Shown here piece after piece: positions 7,622 to 15,177 of a DNA stretch of 16,938 nt. The notes beneath the pieces are model-generated. The model did not search any database. It had not been told where the DNA came from and saw nothing but the letters and a program-made list of their open reading frames with translations. How positions within the stretch are numbered: position 1 is the stretch's first letter; every line of letters starts with the position of its first letter. This DNA is from Cymbomonas tetramitiformis (Eukaryota > Chlorophyta > Pyramimonadophyceae > Pyramimonadales > Pyramimonadaceae), in the NCBI GenBank assembly GCA_001247695.2, contig LGRX02027747.1, forward strand, positions 1 through 16,938, given 5' to 3'. Both the position numbers and the translations under genes were made by a program.

Positions 7622-8383
7622 ATGCAGGTCGAGTATCACACATACCTCGGTAGAGTGGGCTTGCATCGTTGGCAACTCATAAAACTGTGGGGACAAGAGG
7701 GTAGAGCCCAGCAGGGCTTTTGGCCAGAGAGTGATTCCGACAGCTTCGGGGAGCACGCCCTTGCACTGTTGAATGACGTCTACGGTGAGAGTCGGCTACA
7801 GCATGCTCGGTATGCCATGGTCGGCGAGTGTCCTCTGACACCGGGAGCAAGCTACTTCGAGTTTGCTGGGGTGCCCCGTCCGGGTTGGGCGGTCCCTGAG
7901 TTTGGCGAAGGCTTGCTGCGTATACGTGTGTACACCACCCCCGTGGACGGCGGTGACTGCCATGGATGGTGGGGTGAGGTAGTGCTCGTCCGTGGTCCGT
8001 GGGCACACCCATGCCTTCACTACACTAACGCCTTCCAGTCGTTTTTCGTTACCAGTTTGCACCGTGACCTCACGGATGCCCCCACCGTTGCCAGCCCCCC
8101 TGCGGTTGGGGCTGTCTCGAGGGTATTGACACCCACCCAGCTTGGGGAACGTGTGGACGACGTGAATACTGTGTACTCCGCCTTCATAGCATGGCGTGGC
8201 TACGTCCGTCTTGTATGCTGTGCCATGTGCGGCCTGCTGGCTGCTAATCGAAAGTGGTGCCCGTGCCGACGTGTAGCGTACTGCGGCCCTAGCTGCCAGC
8301 GTGCTCACTGGAGAAGCCACAAGCTAGAGTGTGCGTGGAAGACGACGGCCGACAATAGCCAGGGAACTCGACCGGGCCTTTAG
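7622..8383 (+). CDS. Protein with C-terminal MYND-type zinc finger
   Basis: The product is 253 aa from the ATG at 7622. Nearby upstream ATGs are out of frame or hit a stop at once. Residues 200-237 form a MYND finger: CAMC, then CPC, then YCGPSCQ, then HWRSH and a final Cys. MYND fingers bind two zinc ions and recognise short proline-containing motifs in partner proteins. The second Cys pair reads CxC, one residue shorter than the usual CxxC. The N-terminal 195 residues match nothing I recognise. The finger and the downstream flank are duplicated in the next gene (about 12 differences in 126 nt over the finger). It is probably a nuclear or cytoplasmic adaptor; no catalytic domain is seen. Confidence 0.75.
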   Translation: MQVEYHTYLGRVGLHRWQLIKLWGQEGRAQQGFWPESDSDSFGEHALALLNDVYGESRLQHARYAMVGECPLTPGASYFEFAGVPRPGWAVPEFGEGLLRIRVYTTPVDGGDCHGWWGEVVLVRGPWAHPCLHYTNAFQSFFVTSLHRDLTDAPTVASPPAVGAVSRVLTPTQLGERVDDVNTVYSAFIAWRGYVRLVCCAMCGLLAANRKWCPCRRVAYCGPSCQRAHWRSHKLECAWKTTADNSQGTRPGL

Positions 8384-8562
8384 AGCAGCAGACTGGCATC
8401 TTACCACTTAGGAGGACCGCCCCCCTATCTAGCTGTAACAAAACACTTTTATATGAAGATAGTAATCTCCATTTGCCTGGTGGCCGTGTGCTGCCTACTC
8501 GATGATGTTCCGGTAGCGATGGATTGATGTCTTGCGTGATTCGTAATATCCCTGTGCACACG
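8214..8562 (+). repeat. MYND tail module, copy 1 (finger plus 3' flank)
   Basis: The coding part (8214-8342) and the 3' flank (8424-8562) both match the end of the next gene (9782-9910 and 10031-10168). The stop-codon region between them has diverged. The flank is shared almost continuously, with blocks such as CACTTTTATATGAA, ATCTCCATTTGCCTG and GCCGTGTGCTGCCTACTCG. The conserved non-coding tail probably carries 3' UTR or polyadenylation signals. Confidence 0.8.
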
Positions 8563-8580
8563 GATGTCGTGGTTTTGCGG

Positions 8581-8609
8581 TGATAAAACTTCGTTATGAT
8601 AAAACTTCG
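8581..8609 (+). repeat. 13-bp direct repeat between the MYND genes
   Basis: TGATAAAACTTCG occurs at 8581-8593 and 8597-8609, separated by three bases. It sits about 60 bp upstream of the second MYND gene start. Confidence 0.8.
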
Positions 8610-8669
8610 GACCCGCTGTATTGCATTGAATTTACCCGCTCGCGCTGGGGTGTGATGTAGGATCTGTGC

Positions 8670-9950
8670 ATGATCTCCGCGATTGCATCCAATTCGGACG
8701 ACACACGCCTTTGGGTTGATATGACAACATACTTGCAGCGAGTCGGCCGAACGTTCGTCAGAATCCGCCGAATGCGCCTTGCACGTCGCGCGGTGGGGAA
8801 GCACATGACACTCCTGTTTCACGGACACACGTGGTTGGACAACGGACACACGTGGTTGGACACACGTGGGATGCCAATTAACAGATGGGGGCTTCTGCGC
8901 ACACAAAACGCAGCCCTAGAAACTGCGGAGAGGTACCTGTTGAACGTCCCGCCTAGGTTGGGACCTGATAACGCCGCGCGCCTTATGTTGGGACCGCGTG
9001 TGGGCACGGTGTGTTCTTGCGAGGGGCTCCTCCCATGTCGGCAAGGGTTGTTCCTGGCCCTTGTGCTGACCACGGTGCGCACGATATTCCGGTTTGTACA
9101 CGATTGGCGCATGCAGGGTGAGAGATATGGAAACATCATTGTGTGCGGTGTGTTGTACCCTCGGTGGTCGCGCAAAAGTTGGAAAACCGGTCATTTCCCT
9201 TCGGTTACTGTCATGGAGTTCGTGGGGTGTCTTCCAGGGGTGGGTGGTTTGGAAGGTGCGGGGGAGATCCTCGTGTTGTCGGATACCTCGGGGACCCCGT
9301 TCGAACCGGTAATGGTAAGCACGGGATGCAATGTTTCGCAGTTTGCACCGTTGGTGACATTTCGACTGTCGAGCGTGCGCTCGGAAAACGCGCACGGAGG
9401 ACTGTATCCGTGGTACTACCGGTATGCGATGTTTCGTGCGGATGTTGGGCTTGGATCGAGGGCGGACGCGCAATCGCGCGCGCACAAGTGTTGGCGCACG
9501 ATACTGCACATGGAGGAAAAGTGTTCACAGCCTGCTGTGGCATCGCGCAACGGAAAGAAACGGGATCCCTGTGCGCAATGTGGGGCGGACCGGCGGGCTG
9601 TTGTCGGCGGACGGAAGTTGTACAAGTGCAGCAAGTGTCTCTCCGCGGTGTATTGCGGCGAGGAGTGTCAGAGAGCACACTGGGAATCTACCCACCACCG
9701 GGAGTGTAAGGCGCTGGCGAAAGCTCAGTGGGTTAGTTATTCCTGGCTCTGGGCACGCGGGGAATGGTCGTCTCGTCCTTCATGCTGTGCCACGTGCGGC
9801 CAGCTGCCTGCTAATTGGAAGAGGTGCCCGTGCCGCCGTGTAGCGTACTGTGGCCCTATCTGCCAGCGTGCTCATTGGAGAAGCCACAGGCCAGAGTGTG
9901 CGTGGAAGGCCCTCCGCCCTGCGCTGGACGTCGGAGTATGGATCTCATAG
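8670..9950 (+). CDS. Protein with two MYND-type zinc fingers
   Basis: The product is 426 aa from the ATG at 8670. The first finger (residues 301-346) is canonical: CAQC, then CSKC, YCGEEC, Gln-rich turn, H-x3-HH and final Cys. The second (373-410) is the C-terminal type shared with the previous gene, with CPC in place of CxxC. The first 300 residues are unrecognised, Arg-rich near the start, and contain a 21-bp tandem duplication (GHTWLDN twice). The second finger and its 3' flank match the neighbouring gene, so this gene looks like a fusion of a MYND protein with a copied tail module. The role is probably protein-protein recognition; no SET domain or other enzyme motif is visible. Confidence 0.8.
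   Translation: MISAIASNSDDTRLWVDMTTYLQRVGRTFVRIRRMRLARRAVGKHMTLLFHGHTWLDNGHTWLDTRGMPINRWGLLRTQNAALETAERYLLNVPPRLGPDNAARLMLGPRVGTVCSCEGLLPCRQGLFLALVLTTVRTIFRFVHDWRMQGERYGNIIVCGVLYPRWSRKSWKTGHFPSVTVMEFVGCLPGVGGLEGAGEILVLSDTSGTPFEPVMVSTGCNVSQFAPLVTFRLSSVRSENAHGGLYPWYYRYAMFRADVGLGSRADAQSRAHKCWRTILHMEEKCSQPAVASRNGKKRDPCAQCGADRRAVVGGRKLYKCSKCLSAVYCGEECQRAHWESTHHRECKALAKAQWVSYSWLWARGEWSSRPSCCATCGQLPANWKRCPCRRVAYCGPICQRAHWRSHRPECAWKALRPALDVGVWIS
8822..8863 (+). repeat. 21-bp tandem duplication inside the double-MYND gene
   Basis: CGGACACACGTGGTTGGACA is repeated immediately, giving GHTWLDN GHTWLDT. It is in frame. It also puts three CACGTG hexamers close together (counting the one that follows), probably by coincidence. 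Confidence 0.85.
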
Positions 9951-10030
9951 AAGCATAGTAGTTACAGCCTACCATTGTGGCGCGTGCCGGATAGCGGACA
10001 ACTCCTCTGCCAACCCCTCATCAGTGGTTA

Positions 10031-10168
10031 CCTATCTAGCTCTAACCAAACACTTTTATATGAATAATACTGATCTCCATTTGCCTGAAGGCCGTGTGCT
10101 GCCTACTCGCTGATGTTCCGGGAGCGATTGATGTCTTGCGCGCATCGTAATATCACTCTGCTCACGCG
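10031..10168 (+). repeat. MYND tail module, copy 2 (3' flank)
   Basis: This non-coding stretch matches 8424-8562 over most of its length. It begins 80 bp after the stop of the double-MYND gene. The conservation of an untranslated tail next to a conserved finger points to one duplicated segment rather than convergence. Confidence 0.8.
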
Positions 10169-10192
10169 CGGACCGTGTAGCACGTCCGCGTG
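10163..10192. repeat. Small GC-rich hairpin
   Basis: CACGCGCGGAC and GTCCGCGTG can pair with a two-base bulge and a loop of about 10 nt. It lies just after the MYND tail copy. It may help 3' end formation, but this is only a possibility. Confidence 0.4.
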
Positions 10193-10240
10193 CTTTGAAT
10201 GCAACCGCCATTTACAATCGGCGCTCACTCCTTTCCGTGA

Positions 10241-12772
10241 AATCACCTAGAGCTCGACGATGGGGCACGCTCAAGCGAAGTATCGGCGGTAGAGGGGGCG
10301 GGGGCCGGGTTTTGTATACAGAAACGCAGACGGAAAAGTCATGAGTTTTGGCATTCAACCGTTTCCTTAGGCGCAACAAATCTCCCCGTCGGTCTTCTGG
10401 AGAATTATAGGCAGGCCATCAAAAAAGTACCGATTGGGCTCGTTTTGGCCACCGGCGCGTTTGCCCATAACGGCAAATGCCCCGAGTGGCAGGCGACGAA
10501 CTACACTGTCTTACGCGATACCATATACGCGAACGCATCTGGGTTCCACGTTTTGAGGACCATGCCAGAAAGCCAGGGGAAGACCGAGGCGAAGGAGCAG
10601 GTGATCGCGCAGCTAGAGATATGGCTGAAACAAAACCTGAAAAATCATAACGTCCTAACCTGGGTTAGGCACTGCTCATCCCAGGGCAAGTGCATCGCGG
10701 ATTCCCCCGACCCGGCGTCCCCATGTGAAAAGTGCGAACCCAAGATTTTACAGCACCTGACAACCGTCTACCGCTTCGTGCAAACCAAGAACAGTCAGTT
10801 GGGGCATACCACCCTCGCGTTCCCTACCGAGAAGGAGATCGCTGCTATCAAGGCCCGGTTCCCCGAATTGTGGAAGAAGGCATGTCAGGGGACCGCCCCG
10901 AACCTGCCCGTCAATAGCGAACCGCCCCCTTCTCCAACAGCGCCAGCCCCGGCGTCACGGAGTACAGCCCTAGTTCATGTCACGAACGACGCGCCCCCAC
11001 CTACTGCTGTGCGAGCCCTAGCGCCACCGAGCACTGCCCCGTCTGAAGCCGTGCAGGCCGCGGCCCCACGTCCAACAGGGCCAGCAAGGCCGGCGGTGTT
11101 TATCGGAAATGTCACACAGGAACTTCGTGCACACTGTCCATGGTTCATGGTGGACACGGTTTCCCGGACGGTACATGTGTCACCAGCCCCCCGGTACCAG
11201 GCCAATGTCAATCCCGAGTACCCGTGGATGCAGCACGTCGCAGACCTGTTGACGCTGCTGTGGCCAGCGGAAACCGGGACGTTGGCCCAGGCGCGGGCGA
11301 GTACGCTATTGCCGCCCCCTCCAGCCAGGGCGCCCCCACAGATTGCCACCGTTGATCTGGCATTCCCACCCCAAGAACCTCCCTCGATTCCCAGCTTGGT
11401 GCAGGCTGCGTCCACCGTGCAATCCTGGCAACCGACCGCCAAGGAAGGGGTCCAGCAACAGCCGCAGCGCGCCGTTGAAGCAGAAAAGCAGGGTGTCCTT
11501 GCACGGGACTGCCTGCAATCTGCCCCTCCTGCGGAACCCGCGGTGTCCCCGCTGAGCCACGGTCCGGCGGTTTTCCAAGAGAAGCCTTCCGCGAGTGGCC
11601 CACAGGCCCCCGCTAACAACCCATCACCTGTACAGACCCCAGAGTTTGAGCGCAGCAGGAGAGTCACGATGCAGAGGAACCAAGACAGGATGAAACCTAT
11701 GCTCGAAGCGGCAAGACAGTTGCAAATAAACGCCCTGCGCGCGGCCGACTCCACGCCGGCAGCAGGGCTGAAATTGCTGAACGAAGTATCCGACGAGCGT
11801 CTTCTGGAGCACATGCAACGTCTGGCCGCGGATGGCAAGCTCCAAGCAATTACTTACAAGAACGTGCTGGAAACATTGCCGCAGCCTTACACATTCGGCG
11901 CTTACAAGCACTTGCCACCGGTGCTGGAGAAACCGATGAACTCAGCGCTCACGGTTGCCTTGAAGACACGGGTGGCGGCCAACGCTGCCATGTCCCTCCT
12001 CCAGCAGGCAATCAGTAAAACGCGCAACGCCCCCCCTACAGTCCCTCCGCGACAGAGCAAGGCGCGGACGGCGTCTTCTGCAGGGGCCACACGCACAGCC
12101 AGCGCCCCTCCAGCCGACAGTCGCCAGGTGCAGGTGTCCGGGCAAGGCATGCCTGAGCTGATTGAGAACATACGGCTGAAGGCCCTCGAACGCGCTAAGA
12201 AGAACCGTGTTAAGGACCTCCCCAAAGATGCTGATGTAACGAAGTGGACCAAGGAGATGAAGAAGTCCTTGGACGGGAAGTGTAAAGGGATCGCGTGGGC
12301 GGACAACGTGTACGGAGCAATGTTCGAAATGGAGCACGCGGGCGGTGTCCTCTCCGGCTCACGTGGCCGATCAGTGCATGCCCTCACCAACGACGAATGG
12401 TCAAGCGACCATGATTACTACTTCATGGTGGCGGGGCACGATGATGGCAGCCACCTCCCCGTAAAAGTAGCCGCGGTGTACATGGAGTTCGCTCCCTTCC
12501 ATGCCGAGTTTGACTCTCGCCCTGAGAACAAGAATCAGCTTGCCAAGATGCACGTGCGCACCGTGCCGAATGTGCACGTTTCCGAGGAGGGGCTCGTGTA
12601 CATCACCTCTACCGGAGAAGCGTTGCCTATGGACAAGCTGCCGGAGCTGCTAAAGAAGCGTTCCACGGTCCCGGATGCCTTGCGCCTCGACCTGCCGGCC
12701 GAGGCTGCTTCGAGCGGCCAACGACGACAGCCGCGGACTGCAACCAGGTGCGTGACTCACTCTCTTTATTAG
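10241..12772 (+). CDS. Large unrecognised protein, start exon not identified
   Basis: The frame is open for 844 codons from 10241 (after a TGA at 10238) to a TAG at 12770. The first ATG is only at 10562, giving 736 aa. The stretch between reads like real protein (for example GLLENYRQAIKKVPIGLVLA), so an upstream exon or a lost 5' end is likely. Possible acceptors are TTTTGTATACAG at 10320 and ACCTAG at 10250. The N-terminal part has CX5CX10CX2C at about 10690-10740, perhaps a zinc site. The middle is Pro/Ala-rich and probably disordered. The C-terminal 350 residues are helical and rich in Lys and Arg (for example ERAKKNRVKDLPKDADVTKW). A probable donor at 12748 would replace the last residues (CVTHSLY). 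I do not recognise the family. Confidence 0.6.
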   Translation, partial: NHLELDDGARSSEVSAVEGAGAGFCIQKRRRKSHEFWHSTVSLGATNLPVGLLENYRQAIKKVPIGLVLATGAFAHNGKCPEWQATNYTVLRDTIYANASGFHVLRTMPESQGKTEAKEQVIAQLEIWLKQNLKNHNVLTWVRHCSSQGKCIADSPDPASPCEKCEPKILQHLTTVYRFVQTKNSQLGHTTLAFPTEKEIAAIKARFPELWKKACQGTAPNLPVNSEPPPSPTAPAPASRSTALVHVTNDAPPPTAVRALAPPSTAPSEAVQAAAPRPTGPARPAVFIGNVTQELRAHCPWFMVDTVSRTVHVSPAPRYQANVNPEYPWMQHVADLLTLLWPAETGTLAQARASTLLPPPPARAPPQIATVDLAFPPQEPPSIPSLVQAASTVQSWQPTAKEGVQQQPQRAVEAEKQGVLARDCLQSAPPAEPAVSPLSHGPAVFQEKPSASGPQAPANNPSPVQTPEFERSRRVTMQRNQDRMKPMLEAARQLQINALRAADSTPAAGLKLLNEVSDERLLEHMQRLAADGKLQAITYKNVLETLPQPYTFGAYKHLPPVLEKPMNSALTVALKTRVAANAAMSLLQQAISKTRNAPPTVPPRQSKARTASSAGATRTASAPPADSRQVQVSGQGMPELIENIRLKALERAKKNRVKDLPKDADVTKWTKEMKKSLDGKCKGIAWADNVYGAMFEMEHAGGVLSGSRGRSVHALTNDEWSSDHDYYFMVAGHDDGSHLPVKVAAVYMEFAPFHAEFDSRPENKNQLAKMHVRTVPNVHVSEEGLVYITSTGEALPMDKLPELLKKRSTVPDALRLDLPAEAASSGQRRQPRTATRCVTHSLY

Positions 12773-12872
12773 TGTGTTGGCAATTCCTCGAATCAAGTCG
12801 GCCTACAGGTGTTTTAGGGTGAGAGTGGGTGGGGGGGCTGATACAAGATGTGCCCCACGCTTTCCTTCGCAG
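12748..12872 (+). other. Candidate 125-nt intron ending the large unknown gene
   Basis: The donor ACCAG/GTGCGTG and acceptor CTTTCCTTCGCAG/GC fit consensus well, and the acceptor has a clear pyrimidine tract. Splicing here adds only RAAEDVRI before a TGA at 12898. The next AG (12880) would instead give about 53 further codons ending at 13037. The choice cannot be made without transcripts. Confidence 0.4.
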
Positions 12873-12900
12873 GCGTGCAGCCGAGGATGTGCGAATTTGA

Positions 12901-13418
12901 AGCTTCACCCGAAACGAAGACATGTGCCGCGGAAGTCCGAAGAGATGCGGCGCGGCAGATCTGCGCACCTCTTAAAGCAAGCTGAGACGGCATGTTGTAT
13001 ACAGTGTGTAGGCAGTAGTACTGTAGTTAGTACCTAGTGGAATGCGCGCTGATGGTACAGCCAACAAACTTATACCTGTTTATTTGTGGATGTGATGAAC
13101 CATGCCGAAAGCTGCTTCGGGTCAATCACCGTAACACCGGGTATATTGTAATTGCGATATGGTATGGGACTCCGTCTTAAGCCGTGAACACTGGTGCTGA
13201 GAGCGGTGCTGGCACCTCGTGCACCTGCGTCGCGGCACCTGTTGCATGTTGCATGTGTATAATGCCATCATACGGCGCGCACGCACCCTGCCAGCATGTG
13301 TGCAATGCATGAATCAACGGAGTGGCCAGCGCACGCACGGCACATGGACTTGCGGTGCATGTTGATGCCTTGATTTTCGTATCCAACACCCTCCTTCTTC
13401 CATTGCTCTATTTTTCAG
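12901..13418 (+). promoter_or_regulatory. Intergenic region, likely promoter or 5' UTR of the next gene
   Basis: I see no convincing gene in this 518-bp stretch. It holds repeated GCACCT motifs (about 13210-13240), two TTGCATG motifs, a TATA-like GTGTATAATG at about 13255, and a strong acceptor-like TCTATTTTTCAG at 13407-13418. The last suggests that a leader intron of the following gene ends here. Confidence 0.35.
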
Positions 13419-13466
13419 GGACTCTCCTTCCCCGACGACGCTGTGATTCAGGATCGCTTGAAGGCC

Positions 13467-14396
13467 ATGGGTGCAAGCGAACGCCCGACGGTTTCAACGT
13501 TTGGTGCGGATAATGGCTGGATTCCGCGATCTGCCCGTGGTAAGGACCAAGCTATGGCGAAGCGCGACCTGGTCAATCGGCTCGCAGGTCGTCTGCCGGA
13601 CCTCGGGTACACAATTGACGACAGAGGGCGCATCAAGCCCCGGCGGGAGGCAATGCCACCCGAGGATGGCGGACGCCCTGGTACTGCTGAAGCCCCCCGA
13701 CAAGCAGCCACCCAACCTGCTGCTGGTGAAGCGAGCGCCCCTTCCACCCCTTGGGACAGCAGTCACGTGTCCGACCAACGCCTACTAGACTTGGCGCGCC
13801 AAGCATACAGCACGTCGGACATCGTGTTAGAGCGGCGGAGCATCCGTTCCGTCTTCACCTTAGAAGACTTGCAGATGCCAACGAAGACGGCGACGAAATG
13901 GCACAAAGAGGCAGAACGGAGGTCAGACTTGCTTCTCGCACGCATGCGCCGCCTTGGAGTGGCGCTCGATGCCAGGAACAGGGTGTGCGGTGCGCCGGCA
14001 CCCTACGGGGAGACTGGATCGTCTGACGTCCTCCTCAGTTGTGATGAAGGGCAGGACGTGGTGATGGAGGAACCGGACACCAGAAGCCGTACTGATCGGT
14101 GGCGTAGCGGCAACTTGGTAGATGGCGCTGGGACAAACGGTAACCAGGTTAACCACGACATGAGGGACCTGTTGGCGGCGGATCTCAATTGCCCACTGCA
14201 GCAGCTGCCGGAGTGCACGCTGATGTCCGGCCTGATGGCATTTGGGGAAATGTTCTGCGGATCGGTGCCCTCCCCGGCTGAGAAGGAATACTGGGAGGAG
14301 GCGAAGGAGAACCAGGACATCGTTGTGGAAGATGTCGTAGAAGCTCTGGAAAAGACCCACCTTCACTACTGCAAGTACTTTCTTAAGTTTTCTTAA
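13467..14396 (+). CDS. Unrecognised 309-aa protein
   Basis: The first ATG of the frame is at 13467. The frame is also open upstream to the acceptor-like TTTTTCAG at 13418, and GLSFPDDAVIQDRLKA just before the ATG reads like coding. A spliced start further upstream is therefore plausible. The N-terminal 60 residues are basic (DLVNRLAGRLPDLGYTIDD), followed by an Ala/Pro-rich linker. A helical, Arg-rich block comes next (about residues 100-175), then an acidic C-terminus (KEYWEEAKENQDIVVEDVVEALE). No known domain is recognised. The stop codon TAA is itself part of a CTTAAG hexamer, at the edge of the motif cluster that follows. It lies on the same strand as the preceding large gene and could be functionally linked to it. 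Confidence 0.5.
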   Translation: MGASERPTVSTFGADNGWIPRSARGKDQAMAKRDLVNRLAGRLPDLGYTIDDRGRIKPRREAMPPEDGGRPGTAEAPRQAATQPAAGEASAPSTPWDSSHVSDQRLLDLARQAYSTSDIVLERRSIRSVFTLEDLQMPTKTATKWHKEAERRSDLLLARMRRLGVALDARNRVCGAPAPYGETGSSDVLLSCDEGQDVVMEEPDTRSRTDRWRSGNLVDGAGTNGNQVNHDMRDLLAADLNCPLQQLPECTLMSGLMAFGEMFCGSVPSPAEKEYWEEAKENQDIVVEDVVEALEKTHLHYCKYFLKFS

Positions 14397-14589
14397 GTTT
14401 TTCTTAAGTTTTCTTAAGTTTTCGATATAAACCCACACTATGCATATTTAAATCGGGGTAATTAGCTATTGGCCGACAGTATACTTAAGAATTATACTTA
14501 AGAGAACTTAAGAAAATGTAAGTACGTGGAAGCTTCTTGGTAGGAGGATATTGTCCACATGGCTCAAGGATAACTTAAGAAAACTTAAG
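14382..14589. repeat. Cluster of nine CTTAAG hexamers with inverted 16-bp units
   Basis: CTTAAG starts at 14382, 14392, 14403, 14413, 14484, 14497, 14507, 14574 and 14584. The left unit CTTAAGTTTTCTTAAG (14382 and again 14403) is the exact reverse complement of the unit at 14574-14589, so the block could fold on itself or mark the ends of a small element. The 10-11 bp spacing of the first four sites is about one helical turn. Confidence 0.85.
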
Positions 14590-14950
14590 AATATTATCCA
14601 AATGTAAGCACGTGATTGGCTGGAATGTCGGAGATATGCACACGTGTAAGAAAGCTATATGCTGGATATTTAAAGATTGCATACACATGCATGCACGTAA
14701 TTGGCTGTTAAGAAGACACGTGTAGGCAGGACAATGCTTCCCATCGCACAGATATTTACAAATGTAACATTGTGACTGGTTCTATATTTAGGGTTTAAAC
14801 CCTAAAACCCTTCAATCAAGCAGTCAGCAGCTGGGTACGTACACTACTATGGGATGCAACCCATTCCATCCAGCTTCCAGTTAACTATCTATCTATGTAT
14901 GTAGTATAACCCACGTGGCTTTGTGACATACACGTGCAGAGTGACAGGCG
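14514..14950. promoter_or_regulatory. Dense motif region: CACGTG boxes, ATTGG boxes and AAATGTAA repeats
   Basis: CACGTG occurs at 14609, 14641, 14717, 14912 and 14931. AAATGTAA occurs at 14514, 14600 and 14760. ACGTRATTGGCTG occurs at about 14610 and 14696. Such boxes are typical targets of bHLH/bZIP and CCAAT-binding factors in plants and algae. The region lies downstream of the 309-aa gene and downstream of the reverse-strand gene, so it does not sit in front of any gene I can see. It may serve a non-coding transcript or a distal control function. Confidence 0.45.
14787..14806. repeat. 20-bp palindrome of two head-to-head telomere-type repeats
   Basis: TTTAGGGTTT is followed directly by its complement AAACCCTAAA, and a further ACCC continues it. 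TTTAGGG is the plant-type telomere unit. The half-sites also match the telo-box of plant promoters. It may be a regulatory telo-box pair or a trace of a chromosome-end repair event. Confidence 0.8.
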
Positions 14951-15177
14951 AATGATTCTGCTGCCGTAGATAGATCTGCAGCACCGTTGGGAACGTCGGG
15001 GACTGCTCGCTGTTGCAGTTGTGAGAAGGCCTGGAAGCTGCGCATCCCACCCCAGATTCTCAGTAACTTACACCCCTTGCCGCTTGTGACTTTTTCGAGC
15101 AGCCTACGAGAAAATGGCACGTACGACACCACAGGAAAGTTCACATTCTTATTACCTGAACGAAGCGCGGAAGGGGA
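14951..15177. other. Non-coding tail between the motif region and the reverse gene
   Basis: I see no supported gene here. Short open frames exist on both strands but lack ATG starts or recognisable sequence. It is probably the 3' flank of the reverse-strand gene ending at 15178. Confidence 0.4.

Noticed and set aside
8916..9678. Reverse-strand and alternative-frame ORFs over the double-MYND gene
   Set aside because: The forward frame contains both MYND fingers, and the others are Arg/Pro/Thr-rich shadows.
3299..10168. Interpretation as a bacterial operon
   Set aside because: MYND fingers, splice-like junctions elsewhere in the window, intergenic gaps of about 250-300 bp around the MYND genes and a lack of ribosome-binding sites argue for a eukaryote.
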